Below are positions 8,206-17,095 of a stretch of DNA of 64,000 nucleotides, in pieces; within the stretch, counting starts at the first letter, position 1; each line of letters begins with the position of its first letter. The position numbers were made by a program, and so were the translations under genes. This DNA comes from JBBQZP01 sp038207585. Its GTDB lineage: Bacteria > Pseudomonadota > Alphaproteobacteria > Rhodobacterales > Rhodobacteraceae. The notes beneath the pieces are model-generated. The model saw nothing but the letters and a program-made list of their open reading frames with translations, ran no database searches and had not been told where the DNA came from. Location: NCBI GenBank assembly GCA_038207585.1, contig JBBQZP010000010.1, forward strand, positions 40,506 to 104,505. Direction: 5' to 3'.

Positions 8206-8230
8206 GGGCCGGGCAACCGGCCCTTTTTTT
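8206..8230 (+). terminator. Intrinsic terminator of the DUF1127 gene
   Basis: A perfect 7-bp stem, GGGCCGG / CCGGCCC, with a GCAA tetraloop is followed by seven T residues. Confidence 0.9.
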
Positions 8231-8242
8231 GACTTCAAAACC

Positions 8243-8270
8243 AAAAGGCCCGCGCAATTGCACGGGCCTT
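8243..8270 (-). terminator. Terminator of the rplM-rpsI operon
   Basis: On the minus strand AAGGCCCG and CGGGCCTT arms flank a GCAATTGC core, followed by TTTT. It lies 22 nt after the rpsI stop codon. Being nearly palindromic it could also work on the other strand. Confidence 0.8.
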
Positions 8271-8291
8271 TCGCAAACAGGTAAAACCGGA

Positions 8292-8792
8292 TCAGCGCTT
8301 GGAGAACTGGAAGCTCTTGCGCGCTTTGGCCTTGCCGTATTTCTTGCGTTCCACGACGCGGCTGTCGCGGGTCAGGAAGCCTGCGGCTTTCAGCGCGGGG
8401 CGCAGCGAGGGTTCGTAAAGCTGCAGCGCTTTGGAAACGCCGTGCTTGACTGCACCGGCCTGACCCGACAGGCCACCACCGACAACCGTTGCCATTACGT
8501 CGAACTGGCCTTCGACACCGGCAACGGTGAACGGCTGGCGCAGAATCATCTGCAGAACGGGGCGGGCGAAATAGACCACCATTTCCTTGCCATTCACCAC
8601 AACCTTGCCCGAGCCCGGCTTGATCCAGACGCGTGCAATCGCGTTCTTGCGCTTGCCGGTGGCATAGGCGCGGCCAAGTTTGTCGCGCTGCGCCACACGG
8701 GGGGCGGCAACGGCGGCAACGGCTTCGGGCGATGCGGTTTCGGTGACAACCGACTTCAGATCGTCGAGGGATTTGATATCGGCCATGCTCAT
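8292..8792 (-). CDS. rpsI: 30S ribosomal protein S9
   Basis: A 166-aa protein with the S9 core from residue about 40: RAYATGKRKNAIARVWIKPG, then NGKEMVVYFARP, the conserved VVGGGLSGQAGAVKHGVSKAL segment and the basic end KYGKAKARKSFQFSKR, which reaches the decoding site. The extra 35-residue N-terminal extension, rich in Ala and Val, is common in alphaproteobacterial S9. The ATG at 8792 overlaps the rplM stop (ATGA), the usual rplM-rpsI arrangement. Confidence 0.97.
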   Translation of the reverse strand: MSMADIKSLDDLKSVVTETASPEAVAAVAAPRVAQRDKLGRAYATGKRKNAIARVWIKPGSGKVVVNGKEMVVYFARPVLQMILRQPFTVAGVEGQFDVMATVVGGGLSGQAGAVKHGVSKALQLYEPSLRPALKAAGFLTRDSRVVERKKYGKAKARKSFQFSKR

Positions 8793-9253
8793 GCGCTCCG
8801 GGTGTTCTTGGGGTTCATCGACGCAAGGTCGAGAACGGCGGGCTGCTGCGCCTCATGCGGATGGGCGGCACCGGCATAGACGCGCAGGTTGGTCATCTGC
8901 TGGCGGCCAAGGCTGTTGCGGGTGATCATGCGTTCGACCGCTTTGGTCACGACACGCTCCGGGTGGGCACCGTCAAGCACCTGGGCCGCCGTGCGGAACT
9001 TGATCCCGCCGGGGTGGCCGGTGTGCCAGTAGTAGCGTTTGTCGGCGCGCTTGTTGCCGGTCATCTGGATCTTGTCAGCGTTGATCACGATCACATTGTC
9101 GCCCATGTCCATGTGCGGGGTGAAGGTGGGCTTGTTCTTGCCACGCAGGATGCTGGCGACGATCGTCGCAAGACGGCCCAGAACGATGCCTTCGGCGTCG
9201 ATCAGGATCCATTTCTTGTCGATGTCCGCCGGGGTCGCGGTAAAGGTTTTCAT
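8789..9253 (-). CDS. rplM: 50S ribosomal protein L13
   Basis: A 154-aa ribosomal protein with the L13 core: WILIDAEGIVLGRLATIVAS, LRGKNKPTFTPHMDMGDNVI, then YYWHTGHPGG and MITRNSLGRQQM. It binds 23S rRNA early in 50S assembly. Two adjacent ATGs (9256, 9253) are possible; the second is preferred because AGGA then has 6-nt spacing. The promoter should lie in the AT-rich gap at 9254-9411, which also contains a 14-bp palindrome. Confidence 0.97.
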   Translation of the reverse strand: MKTFTATPADIDKKWILIDAEGIVLGRLATIVASILRGKNKPTFTPHMDMGDNVIVINADKIQMTGNKRADKRYYWHTGHPGGIKFRTAAQVLDGAHPERVVTKAVERMITRNSLGRQQMTNLRVYAGAAHPHEAQQPAVLDLASMNPKNTRSA

Positions 9254-9382
9254 CATCGGTCCTATGGAAACGGGGGCGGGAGTGGCCCGCCGCGTTGGAT
9301 GAGGGTGTTTCAATGATTTCGCGCGCCGCGTCAATGGGCGTGGGGATTGTTTTATATAGCAAAATCAACGTGGTAAAAATTA

Positions 9383-9396
9383 GGTATTATAATACC
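9383..9396. repeat. 14-bp perfect palindrome upstream of rplM
   Basis: GGTATTATAATACC is perfectly self-complementary and lies 130 nt upstream of the rplM start in an AT-rich stretch, 16 nt after the end of the SseB-like gene. It may be an operator, or a minimal hairpin ending transcription of the upstream gene. Confidence 0.5.
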
Positions 9397-9411
9397 CCAA
9401 AGAAATAGGCC

Positions 9412-10191
9412 CTAGCGCAGGATCGGCGGGCGGTTCGGATCGCTTCCGGGGGCTACAGATTGCGTCTCGGGGCGCGTCTCGGGCTGGGGCAGATCAAAGC
9501 GGTGGGCGACAGCCGCCATGCGGCCAAGGGCGGCATCGGCGGGGGCTAGAAAGGCCACGTCCATCTCGCCCGCTTCCACGCCTGAAAACGTCAAAGCCTC
9601 GCCCGCCGCTCGCGCCAGGGCGTCTTCCGCCCCCGGCCTTGCCCCGACAAAGGCCAGCATGTGCCCCGCCCGCCCGCCTTTGTAGCGCACGCCCGCCAGC
9701 AGCATATACTCGGCCAGCCCCACGGCCCGGCCCAGTTTGGCGGCCAGCGCCTGCATCAGGGCGTCGGGCAAGCCCTTTGGCGCGTGAAAGCTTTCGGCCC
9801 GCGCCTCGGCCGTGGTGGGGGTGTTGCGCAGGGTTTCGGCCAGCCAGTCCACCGCCGCAGGCGGCAGCAGCATCGACGAAGGTGCGACGCCAAGGTTCAG
9901 CCCGATGCCTACCCCCTGCCCGGCCAGTTGCGCCGCAATCACCCGACCCGGCAATGCCGCATAGGGGGCTGGCGCACCGACAAAGCTGGCCAGCCGGTCT
10001 TCGGTATCAAAGATCAGCACGACCGGCCCATCCTCCAGCGGAAAGACGCGGGGGGTGATTGCTTGGCCCGCGGGTTCTGCGTCCAGCAACAAGATCATCT
10101 CGGCATCGGCCAGATGGTCATAGAACCGCAGGCGCGCTGCATCATCGTCCGCAGCCTCCATCGCGGCATGGGCCAGATCAAGCGGGGTCAT
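9412..10191 (-). CDS. SseB-family protein
   Basis: A 259-aa cytoplasmic protein. The N-terminal 120 residues fit the SseB N-terminal domain (FYDHLADAEMILLL, then FPLEDGPVVLIFDTEDRLASF, then YAALPGRVIAAQLAGQG). The C-terminal half, with alternating strands and helices, is less characteristic. SseB-family proteins have no settled enzymatic role. The ATG at 10191 shares one base with the stop of the uracil-DNA glycosylase gene (TGATG), so the two are co-translated. Codon use and GC content match the surroundings. Confidence 0.75.
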   Translation of the reverse strand: MTPLDLAHAAMEAADDDAARLRFYDHLADAEMILLLDAEPAGQAITPRVFPLEDGPVVLIFDTEDRLASFVGAPAPYAALPGRVIAAQLAGQGVGIGLNLGVAPSSMLLPPAAVDWLAETLRNTPTTAEARAESFHAPKGLPDALMQALAAKLGRAVGLAEYMLLAGVRYKGGRAGHMLAFVGARPGAEDALARAAGEALTFSGVEAGEMDVAFLAPADAALGRMAAVAHRFDLPQPETRPETQSVAPGSDPNRPPILR

Positions 10192-10784
10192 CAACTCTCC
10201 ATCACTTCGCGTACGGCGCGGCGCAGGTCGGGCAGCAGGTCCGCCTCGAACCACGGATTGCGCTTCAGCCATCCGGTATTGCGCCACGACGGATGCGGCA
10301 AGGGGAAGATGCCGCGCGCAAGGGCGCTGCGCCAATCAGCCACGGCCTGTGCCACGGGTGCGCGGCCCAGATGCCAGCGCTGCGCCGCCCCGCCCACCGC
10401 CAGCGTCAGGCGGATGTGGGGCAGCCCCGACAGCACCCGCGCGCGCCAGGTGGCGGCACAAAGGGGCGGCGGCGGCAGATCGGAGCCCTTGGCATCATAG
10501 CCCGGAAAGCAGAACGCCATCGGCACGATGGCCACGCGGGTGCGGTCATAGAACGCGGCATCGTCCAGCCCCAGCCAGCCCCGCAAGCGGTCACCGCTGG
10601 CATCATGGAACGGCCGCCCCGCCAGATGCACCCGCATCCCCGGTGCCTGCCCGGCAATCAGCAACCGCGCCTCTGGCTGAAACCAGACCACCGGGCGCGG
10701 AATATGGCGGGTCGCCGTGGCGGAAAACCGGCCAGCACACAGGCGACAGTCGGTAATGGATTGGCGCAAGGCATCATCGGTCAT
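10191..10784 (-). CDS. Uracil-DNA glycosylase family protein with Fe-S type cysteines
   Basis: A 197-aa member of the uracil-DNA glycosylase superfamily. Motif A is GQAPGMRVH (family 4 usually has GEAPG) and motif B is HPSWRNTGW. Four cysteines, CxxC near residue 14 and a C-x16-C pair in the middle (FCFPGYD ... PLCA), match the spacing that holds a [4Fe-4S] cluster in family 4/5 enzymes. It would excise uracil, or a related base, from DNA. The start is the ATG at 10784; a longer frame upstream overlaps the divergent nhaA promoter region and is not favoured. It is coupled to the SseB-like gene. Confidence 0.8.
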   Translation of the reverse strand: MTDDALRQSITDCRLCAGRFSATATRHIPRPVVWFQPEARLLIAGQAPGMRVHLAGRPFHDASGDRLRGWLGLDDAAFYDRTRVAIVPMAFCFPGYDAKGSDLPPPPLCAATWRARVLSGLPHIRLTLAVGGAAQRWHLGRAPVAQAVADWRSALARGIFPLPHPSWRNTGWLKRNPWFEADLLPDLRRAVREVMES

Positions 10785-10910
10785 CACCGCAGAGTTCCAC
10801 CCGCCGGGCGAAGGTGCAACAACCTTGCGCCAATCACGGCCCCGCCACGCCGCAGCCGTTGCAGTGCCCCTGCCCCCGGCGTAAGGGACAGCGGGCGCTA
10901 TCCGGGGCAG

Positions 10911-12140
10911 ATGATGTATCGCGTATCCAAATTCATGCAACATTTCGCGATAGCTCTGCTTGCGGGCATCGGGGTGGCGACGCTTTGGGTCAATGCCTCG
11001 CCCGGTTCTTACTATGACGTCACGGAATGGCGGATGGTCGACACCGCCCTGCCCGGCTGGCTGGCCTCGGGCGAGGTCCGGCTGACGCTGGGCACGCTTG
11101 TGTCCAACGGTTTGATGGCGCTGTTCCTGTTTATTCTGGGCAAGGAGTTCTGGGAATCGATCACCCAGGAACGCGGCCCGCTGCGCGAGCGTAACTTTAC
11201 CGGCACCCTGCTGATGACCGCAGGTGGCATGATCGGCGCGGCGCTGGTCTGGCTGGTGCTGTCATCGCTGTTCCAGACCGCAGAGGAGGCCGAGCGTTTT
11301 GGCGGCTGGACCGTGCCTTTGGGCAGCGATGTGGTGCTGTGCTATTTCGTCGGGCGGTTGGTGTTTGGCGCTGGCCATCCGGCGTTGCACGTGTTGCTGA
11401 TGGCGGTGATCACGATGGACATCGCCACACTGCTGATCCTTGGCGTCTTTTTCACACCGGGATCGCTGGCGCTGATCTGGCTTGTGCTGCCGCTGGTTGC
11501 CGCCTTTGGCGTGTGGGCGCTTGTGGCCCGCCGTGCTGCCGTCACGCACCGCGAGACGGACCGCCGCCGCGCCTTTCACCTGTGGCCCTATCTGATTGCG
11601 GGCGCGGTCAGCTTTGCAGGTGTGGCCGCATCGGGCCTGCCGCCGGCACTGGGGCTGTTGCCGATCATCCCGGCCATGCCGCGCGCCGATCACGCCTTCG
11701 GTTTGTTTGCCGAGGCAGAAGAGTTTCTGAGCGACCCCCTAAACCGGCTGGCACATCTGGCCGTGCGCCCGGTGATTGTGGTGCTTTTCCTGTTCGGGCT
11801 GACGCATGGCGGCATCGACCTTTCGGCTGCGGCCCCCACGACAGCGATCCTTCTGGGCGCGTTGTGGCTGGGCAAACCGGCGGGGATGCTCGTGGCGGGA
11901 TGGGTGGTTGCCCCGCGCCTTGGCCTGCGCCGACCGGGGGGCCTGCGCCGCCGCGATTTGGGATTGGTGGCGGGGATTGCGGGCATGGGTTTTACCCTGC
12001 CGGTGCTTGCGGTGGAAAGCACCCTGCCCGGCGGTGCGATGCAGGAAGCCGCCCGCCTTGGCCTTGCGATCAGCCTGTGTGCAGGGCCCTCCGCCTTGGT
12101 GCTGCGCACCCGTCTGGGGATGAAACAACGCCGGTCCTAG
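10911..12140 (+). CDS. nhaA: NhaA-family Na+/H+ antiporter homologue (divergent)
   Basis: A 409-aa inner-membrane protein with about 11-12 hydrophobic segments. Family landmarks are WTVPLGSDVVLCYF (D140, aligned by eye with E. coli D133), LGKPAGM (K322, aligned with K300) and the late GMGFTLPVL segment. In the segment matching the ion-binding DD dyad it reads VITMDIATLL, so the first aspartate is replaced by Met169 while D170 remains. The SGVHATLAG motif is also altered (SGLPPALGL). It may be an antiporter with changed stoichiometry, or a transporter of another type. The start is one of two adjacent ATGs after GGGGCAG. Confidence 0.8.
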   Translation: MMYRVSKFMQHFAIALLAGIGVATLWVNASPGSYYDVTEWRMVDTALPGWLASGEVRLTLGTLVSNGLMALFLFILGKEFWESITQERGPLRERNFTGTLLMTAGGMIGAALVWLVLSSLFQTAEEAERFGGWTVPLGSDVVLCYFVGRLVFGAGHPALHVLLMAVITMDIATLLILGVFFTPGSLALIWLVLPLVAAFGVWALVARRAAVTHRETDRRRAFHLWPYLIAGAVSFAGVAASGLPPALGLLPIIPAMPRADHAFGLFAEAEEFLSDPLNRLAHLAVRPVIVVLFLFGLTHGGIDLSAAAPTTAILLGALWLGKPAGMLVAGWVVAPRLGLRRPGGLRRRDLGLVAGIAGMGFTLPVLAVESTLPGGAMQEAARLGLAISLCAGPSALVLRTRLGMKQRRS

Positions 12141-12280
12141 CAAGGTGATTGTATCTTGAATCGCTCTTCCGACATAATGCCGCCAGAAAGACTGGATAAT
12201 CCGGTGATGAATCGTTAATTAGAATGCCGTATCCGGGTAAGATCAAAACCGGAACATGGGGCGCAGACCAAAGGTCGTGC

Positions 12281-12934
12281 ATGATCGAGTTCGAAAACGT
12301 CAGCAAGTCCTTCTGGACTGGCAAGAAACGCAAGATCATTCTGGATCGCGCCTCGTTCCGGGTGGAGATCGGGAATTCGCTTGGCATTCTGGCCCCCAAC
12401 GGCACCGGCAAGACCACGATCATCAACATGATGGCGGGGTTGGAAAAACCCGATGAAGGCAAGGTCACCCGGACCTGCCGCATCTCGTTCCCGCTGGGTT
12501 TTATGGGCGGTGTGATGGGCAAGCATTCGGGCACCGAAAACGCCCGCTACATCGCGCGGCTTTACGGTCTGGACGCCGATTATGTCGAAAGCTTCTGTCG
12601 CTGGATGTGCGGGATCGAGGAATATTTCGACATGCCCGTCGGCACCTACAGCAGCGGGATGCGGTCGCGTTTTTCCTTCTCGCTGATGCTGGCGCTGGAA
12701 TTTGACATCTATCTGATCGACGAAGGCATGCCGTCGACCACCGATGTGGAGTTCAACCGCAAGGCCGGAACCATCCTGCGCGACCGGCTGCAGAATGCGA
12801 CGGTCGTCGTGGTATCGCATCAGGCCAAGACACTGGAAAAATTCTGTCGCTCGGCCGCCGTTCTGCGCGATGGCCAGCTTTACATGTTCGAAACCCTGGA
12901 AGAAGCGAAACGCCTTTATGACTATCAAACTTAG
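12281..12934 (+). CDS. kpsT: Capsule polysaccharide export ABC ATPase
   Basis: A 217-aa ATPase of the KpsT type, which powers export of lipid-linked capsule polysaccharide. Walker A is APNGTGKTT (residues 38-46; the usual first Gly is Ala), the short signature is TYSSGMRSRFSFSLMLAL, and Walker B is IYLIDEGM, all typical of KpsT rather than general ABC ATPases. The start at 12281 gives the common MIEFENVSKSF beginning. Its partner permease KpsM is not adjacent and I find no such gene in the window. The stop overlaps the KpsE-like start by 17 nt. Confidence 0.9.
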   Translation: MIEFENVSKSFWTGKKRKIILDRASFRVEIGNSLGILAPNGTGKTTIINMMAGLEKPDEGKVTRTCRISFPLGFMGGVMGKHSGTENARYIARLYGLDADYVESFCRWMCGIEEYFDMPVGTYSSGMRSRFSFSLMLALEFDIYLIDEGMPSTTDVEFNRKAGTILRDRLQNATVVVVSHQAKTLEKFCRSAAVLRDGQLYMFETLEEAKRLYDYQT

Positions 12935-14558
12935 CGCCAAACGCTTCCGCATCCGCCCGCTGGACCTTGCGTCCACCCCGCCCGCACCGCCCCGCAACCG
13001 GGCGGCGGCTGCATCCGGCAGCCTGTTTGATGCCAACGAAGACGGCTTTGGCGATGAGAAATTCGCCACCGCCCAGTCGCCCAACATCCAGACCGCCGCC
13101 GAGGGCGCTGCCGCCACCGATATCGACACGATCCGCAAGGAAGGTCTGACCGGGCGTCAGTTGCGCATGGCGCGGCGCGTGGCACAGCGCCACAACCTGC
13201 CCGCCACATCGGATTTCGACGCCGTGCGTCTGCTGCGCGAAGCGGGGATCGATCCGTTTCAGCGCAATCACATGCTGGAACTGGTGTCTGCGGATGGCGA
13301 CGGTCGCATCCCTTCACGCGAACTGACCGAGGTGCCGGGCGACAGTGTGCGCCTGCCGCAGACGATCAAGCCCATTCAGGTGCCCTCGACCGAGGTTCGT
13401 GCCCAGCAAAGCCACATCAATGATATCGCGCGCATCCAGCTTGATATCGCCAAACGCCGCCGCCGCCGCATGGTGCTTCTGGCCACCCGGCTTGCGTTTT
13501 TCGTGCTGTTGCCGACGCTGATCGCCGGCTTTTACTACTTTGCCGTAGCAACGCCGCTTTATGCCACCAATTCGGCCTTCGTCGTGCAACAGGCCGACAA
13601 TCCGGCTGCGGCGGGGCTAGGCGGGTTGCTTAAAGGCACCTCGCTTGGGTCGTCACAAGACAGCATCGCCGTGCAGAACTATCTGCAATCGCGTGAGGCG
13701 ATGAACCGGCTGGACCGCGATATCGGCTTTCGGTCGCATTTCAGCGCGCCCGATATTGATCCGGTGCAGCGGCTTGATCCCAACGGATCAATCGAGGCTG
13801 CCTACAAGGCTTATCAGCGCAACGTGAAAATCTCGTATGACCCGACCGAAGGGATCATCAAGATGGAGGTTATTGCCGCCGATCCTGCCACCTCTGCCGC
13901 GTTTTCCAAGGCGCTGATCGGGTATGCCGAAGAACAGGTCGACCAGATGACCCTGCGCCTGCGAGGCGATCAGGAAGCGGGCGCACAGGCCAGCTTTGAA
14001 CGTGCCGAAAAGCAGATGATGGAGGCGCAGCAGCGCATCGTGGCGCTGCAGGAAAAGACCAAGGTCGTCTCGTCCGAAGTGGAACTGACCCTGATCACCG
14101 CCCAGATCGGCCAGCTTGACACGCAACTGACCACGGAAAAGCTATCGCTGGAACAGATGAAATCCAACGCCAGCCCCAACAAGGCCCGGATGGCCCCAGT
14201 CGAACGCCGCATCGCCAGCCTTGAGAATGAGATCGCAAGCCTGCGCAAACGCATGACCGAAGCCAATGGCGACGGCCAGTCGCTGGCCCAGGTGCAAAGC
14301 GAATTGCTGGTGGCCCAAGCCGATGTGCAGACCCGGCAGCTTTTGCTGGCACAATCGCTGACCGCACTAGAAACCTCGCGGGTCGAGGCCAGCCGTCAGG
14401 TGCGTTATCTATCGGTATCCACCCCCCCGACGCCCCCGGATGAGGCGACCTATCCCCGCGCATTCGAGAACACGATGGTTGCACTTCTGATCTTTGCGGG
14501 TATTTACCTGATGATCTCGATGACCGCCGCCATCCTGCGCGAACAGGTGTCGGCCTGA
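12918..14558 (+). CDS. kpsE: Capsule polysaccharide export inner-membrane protein, KpsE-like
   Basis: A 546-aa polysaccharide co-polymerase type protein. It has two membrane helices (about residues 186-212 and 517-540) flanking a large periplasmic region rich in heptad-like coiled coil (about 330-470, e.g. EKQMMEAQQRIVALQEKTKV). KpsE links the KpsMT exporter to the outer-membrane KpsD channel. An extra cytoplasmic N-terminal part of about 185 residues contains LTGRQLRMARRVAQRH and a stretch at residues 124-135 fitting an EF-hand loop except at position 1. The ATG at 12918 lies inside the kpsT end, indicating coupling. Confidence 0.82.
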   Translation: MTIKLSAKRFRIRPLDLASTPPAPPRNRAAAASGSLFDANEDGFGDEKFATAQSPNIQTAAEGAAATDIDTIRKEGLTGRQLRMARRVAQRHNLPATSDFDAVRLLREAGIDPFQRNHMLELVSADGDGRIPSRELTEVPGDSVRLPQTIKPIQVPSTEVRAQQSHINDIARIQLDIAKRRRRRMVLLATRLAFFVLLPTLIAGFYYFAVATPLYATNSAFVVQQADNPAAAGLGGLLKGTSLGSSQDSIAVQNYLQSREAMNRLDRDIGFRSHFSAPDIDPVQRLDPNGSIEAAYKAYQRNVKISYDPTEGIIKMEVIAADPATSAAFSKALIGYAEEQVDQMTLRLRGDQEAGAQASFERAEKQMMEAQQRIVALQEKTKVVSSEVELTLITAQIGQLDTQLTTEKLSLEQMKSNASPNKARMAPVERRIASLENEIASLRKRMTEANGDGQSLAQVQSELLVAQADVQTRQLLLAQSLTALETSRVEASRQVRYLSVSTPPTPPDEATYPRAFENTMVALLIFAGIYLMISMTAAILREQVSA

Positions 14559-14573
14559 TCCTTCAGGGGCGTG

Positions 14574-15404
14574 ATGAAAGACGTATCCATCGGCGGCCTG
14601 ACCGTCAGCAACGACCGCCCCCTGCTGGTGATCGCAGGCCCGTGCCAGCTTGAAAGTCTGGACCACGCCCAGATGATTGCGGGCGCAATGGCCGAGGTCT
14701 GTGCCGCGGCTGGCGCGCAGTACATCTTCAAGGCCAGCTACGACAAAGCCAACCGCACCTCGCTTTCGGGCCGTCGCGGCATGGGAATGGAGGCGGGTCT
14801 GGCAGCGCTGGCCGAGGTACGCCGCATGGGTATGCCGGTGATCACCGATGTGCATGACATCGGCCAGGCGCGCGAGGCGGCTACGGTCGTCGACGTGATT
14901 CAGATCCCGGCCTTTCTGTGCCGCCAGACCGATCTGTTGCTGGCTGCCGGTGAAACCGGGGCGGTGGTGAATATCAAGAAGGGCCAATTTCTGGCCCCTT
15001 GGGATATGGCGAATGTGGCGGCCAAGGTCGCCTCAACCGGAAACGAGCGCATCCTTCTGACCGAACGCGGGGCGAGTTTCGGCTACAACGCTTTGGTCGC
15101 CGACATGCGCAGCCTGCCGATCATGGCGCGCACCGGTTATCCGGTGATCATGGATGCCACCCATTCGGTGCAGCAGCCGGGCGGGATGGGCAATTCCTCA
15201 GGCGGGCAGCGCGAATTTGCCCCCGTGATGGCGCGCGCCGCCGTCAGCCTTGGGATTGCGGGCGTGTTCATCGAAACCCACGAAGACCCTGACAATTCGC
15301 CCTCAGATGGCCCCAACATCATCGCATTGTCCAACATGGCGGCGCTGATCGACAGCCTGATGGCCTTTGACCGTCTGGCCAAGGCAAACCCGATACGGGC
15401 GTAA
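14574..15404 (+). CDS. kdsA: 3-deoxy-8-phosphooctulonate (KDO-8P) synthase
   Basis: A 276-aa enzyme condensing phosphoenolpyruvate with arabinose 5-phosphate to KDO-8P, needed for lipopolysaccharide and for KDO-linked capsules. Signature segments are VIAGPCQLES, FKASYDKANRTS, GLAALAEVRRMGMPVITDVH, IQIPAFLCRQTDLL, TERGASFGYNALV, MDATHSVQQPGG and IETHEDPDNSPSDGPN. The start is the ATG at 14574, with CAGGGG correctly spaced; a GTG lies directly before it. It follows the KpsE-like gene by 15 nt, supporting a capsule role. Confidence 0.95.
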   Translation: MKDVSIGGLTVSNDRPLLVIAGPCQLESLDHAQMIAGAMAEVCAAAGAQYIFKASYDKANRTSLSGRRGMGMEAGLAALAEVRRMGMPVITDVHDIGQAREAATVVDVIQIPAFLCRQTDLLLAAGETGAVVNIKKGQFLAPWDMANVAAKVASTGNERILLTERGASFGYNALVADMRSLPIMARTGYPVIMDATHSVQQPGGMGNSSGGQREFAPVMARAAVSLGIAGVFIETHEDPDNSPSDGPNIIALSNMAALIDSLMAFDRLAKANPIRA

Positions 15405-15428
15405 GGTCTGGCCGGGCGTAAGGTCTGG
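15396..15428. repeat. 16-bp tandem duplication at the kdsA stop codon
   Basis: CGGGCGTAAGGTCTGG occurs at 15396-15411 and again at 15413-15428. The first copy carries the kdsA stop codon. The second ends 4 nt before the tRNA-Arg 3' end. Confidence 0.8.
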
Positions 15429-15432
15429 AAAT

Positions 15433-15509
<77 letters not shown>

Positions 15510-15670
15510 CGTGCCGCCTTCTAACCCAACACCGCGCGGCCTGCAACTGCGCTGGCATGCCACATCAGCGGCCCGCCCATCTCCTTTTGGGAATGACCGC
15601 TCACCATCAGGGCGGATGCCGCTGGCAGCTTGATAGCAGGCGCGAACTGCCCGTTCAGCGGGCGCATGCA

Positions 15671-15871
15671 ATGCCGGAATCCGGTCAGGATGGCCGCAAC
15701 CTCACCGGCGGCGAAGATAGCGATGGCTTGATGCGCGGCGCCGAAGGCAGCGATTCGCTGGCCACAGGCGGAGACACTGATATCCTGATCGGGGAATGAC
15801 GTAATCGACCTTTCCGGCATCGACGCAAGCACCGACATCGCAGTGCCCGATACGACACAGGATTTCATCCT

Positions 15872-15882
<11 letters not shown>
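15671..15882 (+). pseudogene. Decayed RTX / serralysin C-terminal fragment
   Basis: Translated on the plus strand, the stretch up to the stop at 15799 reads as RTX-like nonapeptides (LTGGEDSDGLM, RGAEGSDSL, ATGGDTDILIG). Shifting by one base at about 15791 continues as GNDVIDLSGIDASTDIAV and then DTTQDFILQ, the hallmark of the calcium-binding end of serralysin/RTX secreted proteins. There is no start, no upstream catalytic domain and a frameshift, so it is a remnant. It lies between tRNA-Arg and sufS, the first part of a 362-bp stretch (15510-15871) without an intact gene; 15510-15670 shows nothing recognisable. Confidence 0.65.
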
Positions 15883-17092
<1,210 letters not shown>

Positions 17093-17095
17093 TGC

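Noticed and set aside
10059..10910. N-terminal extension of the nhaA open frame by 284 residues
   Set aside because: It runs antisense to the uracil-DNA glycosylase and SseB-like genes, and NhaA proteins begin near the chosen start.
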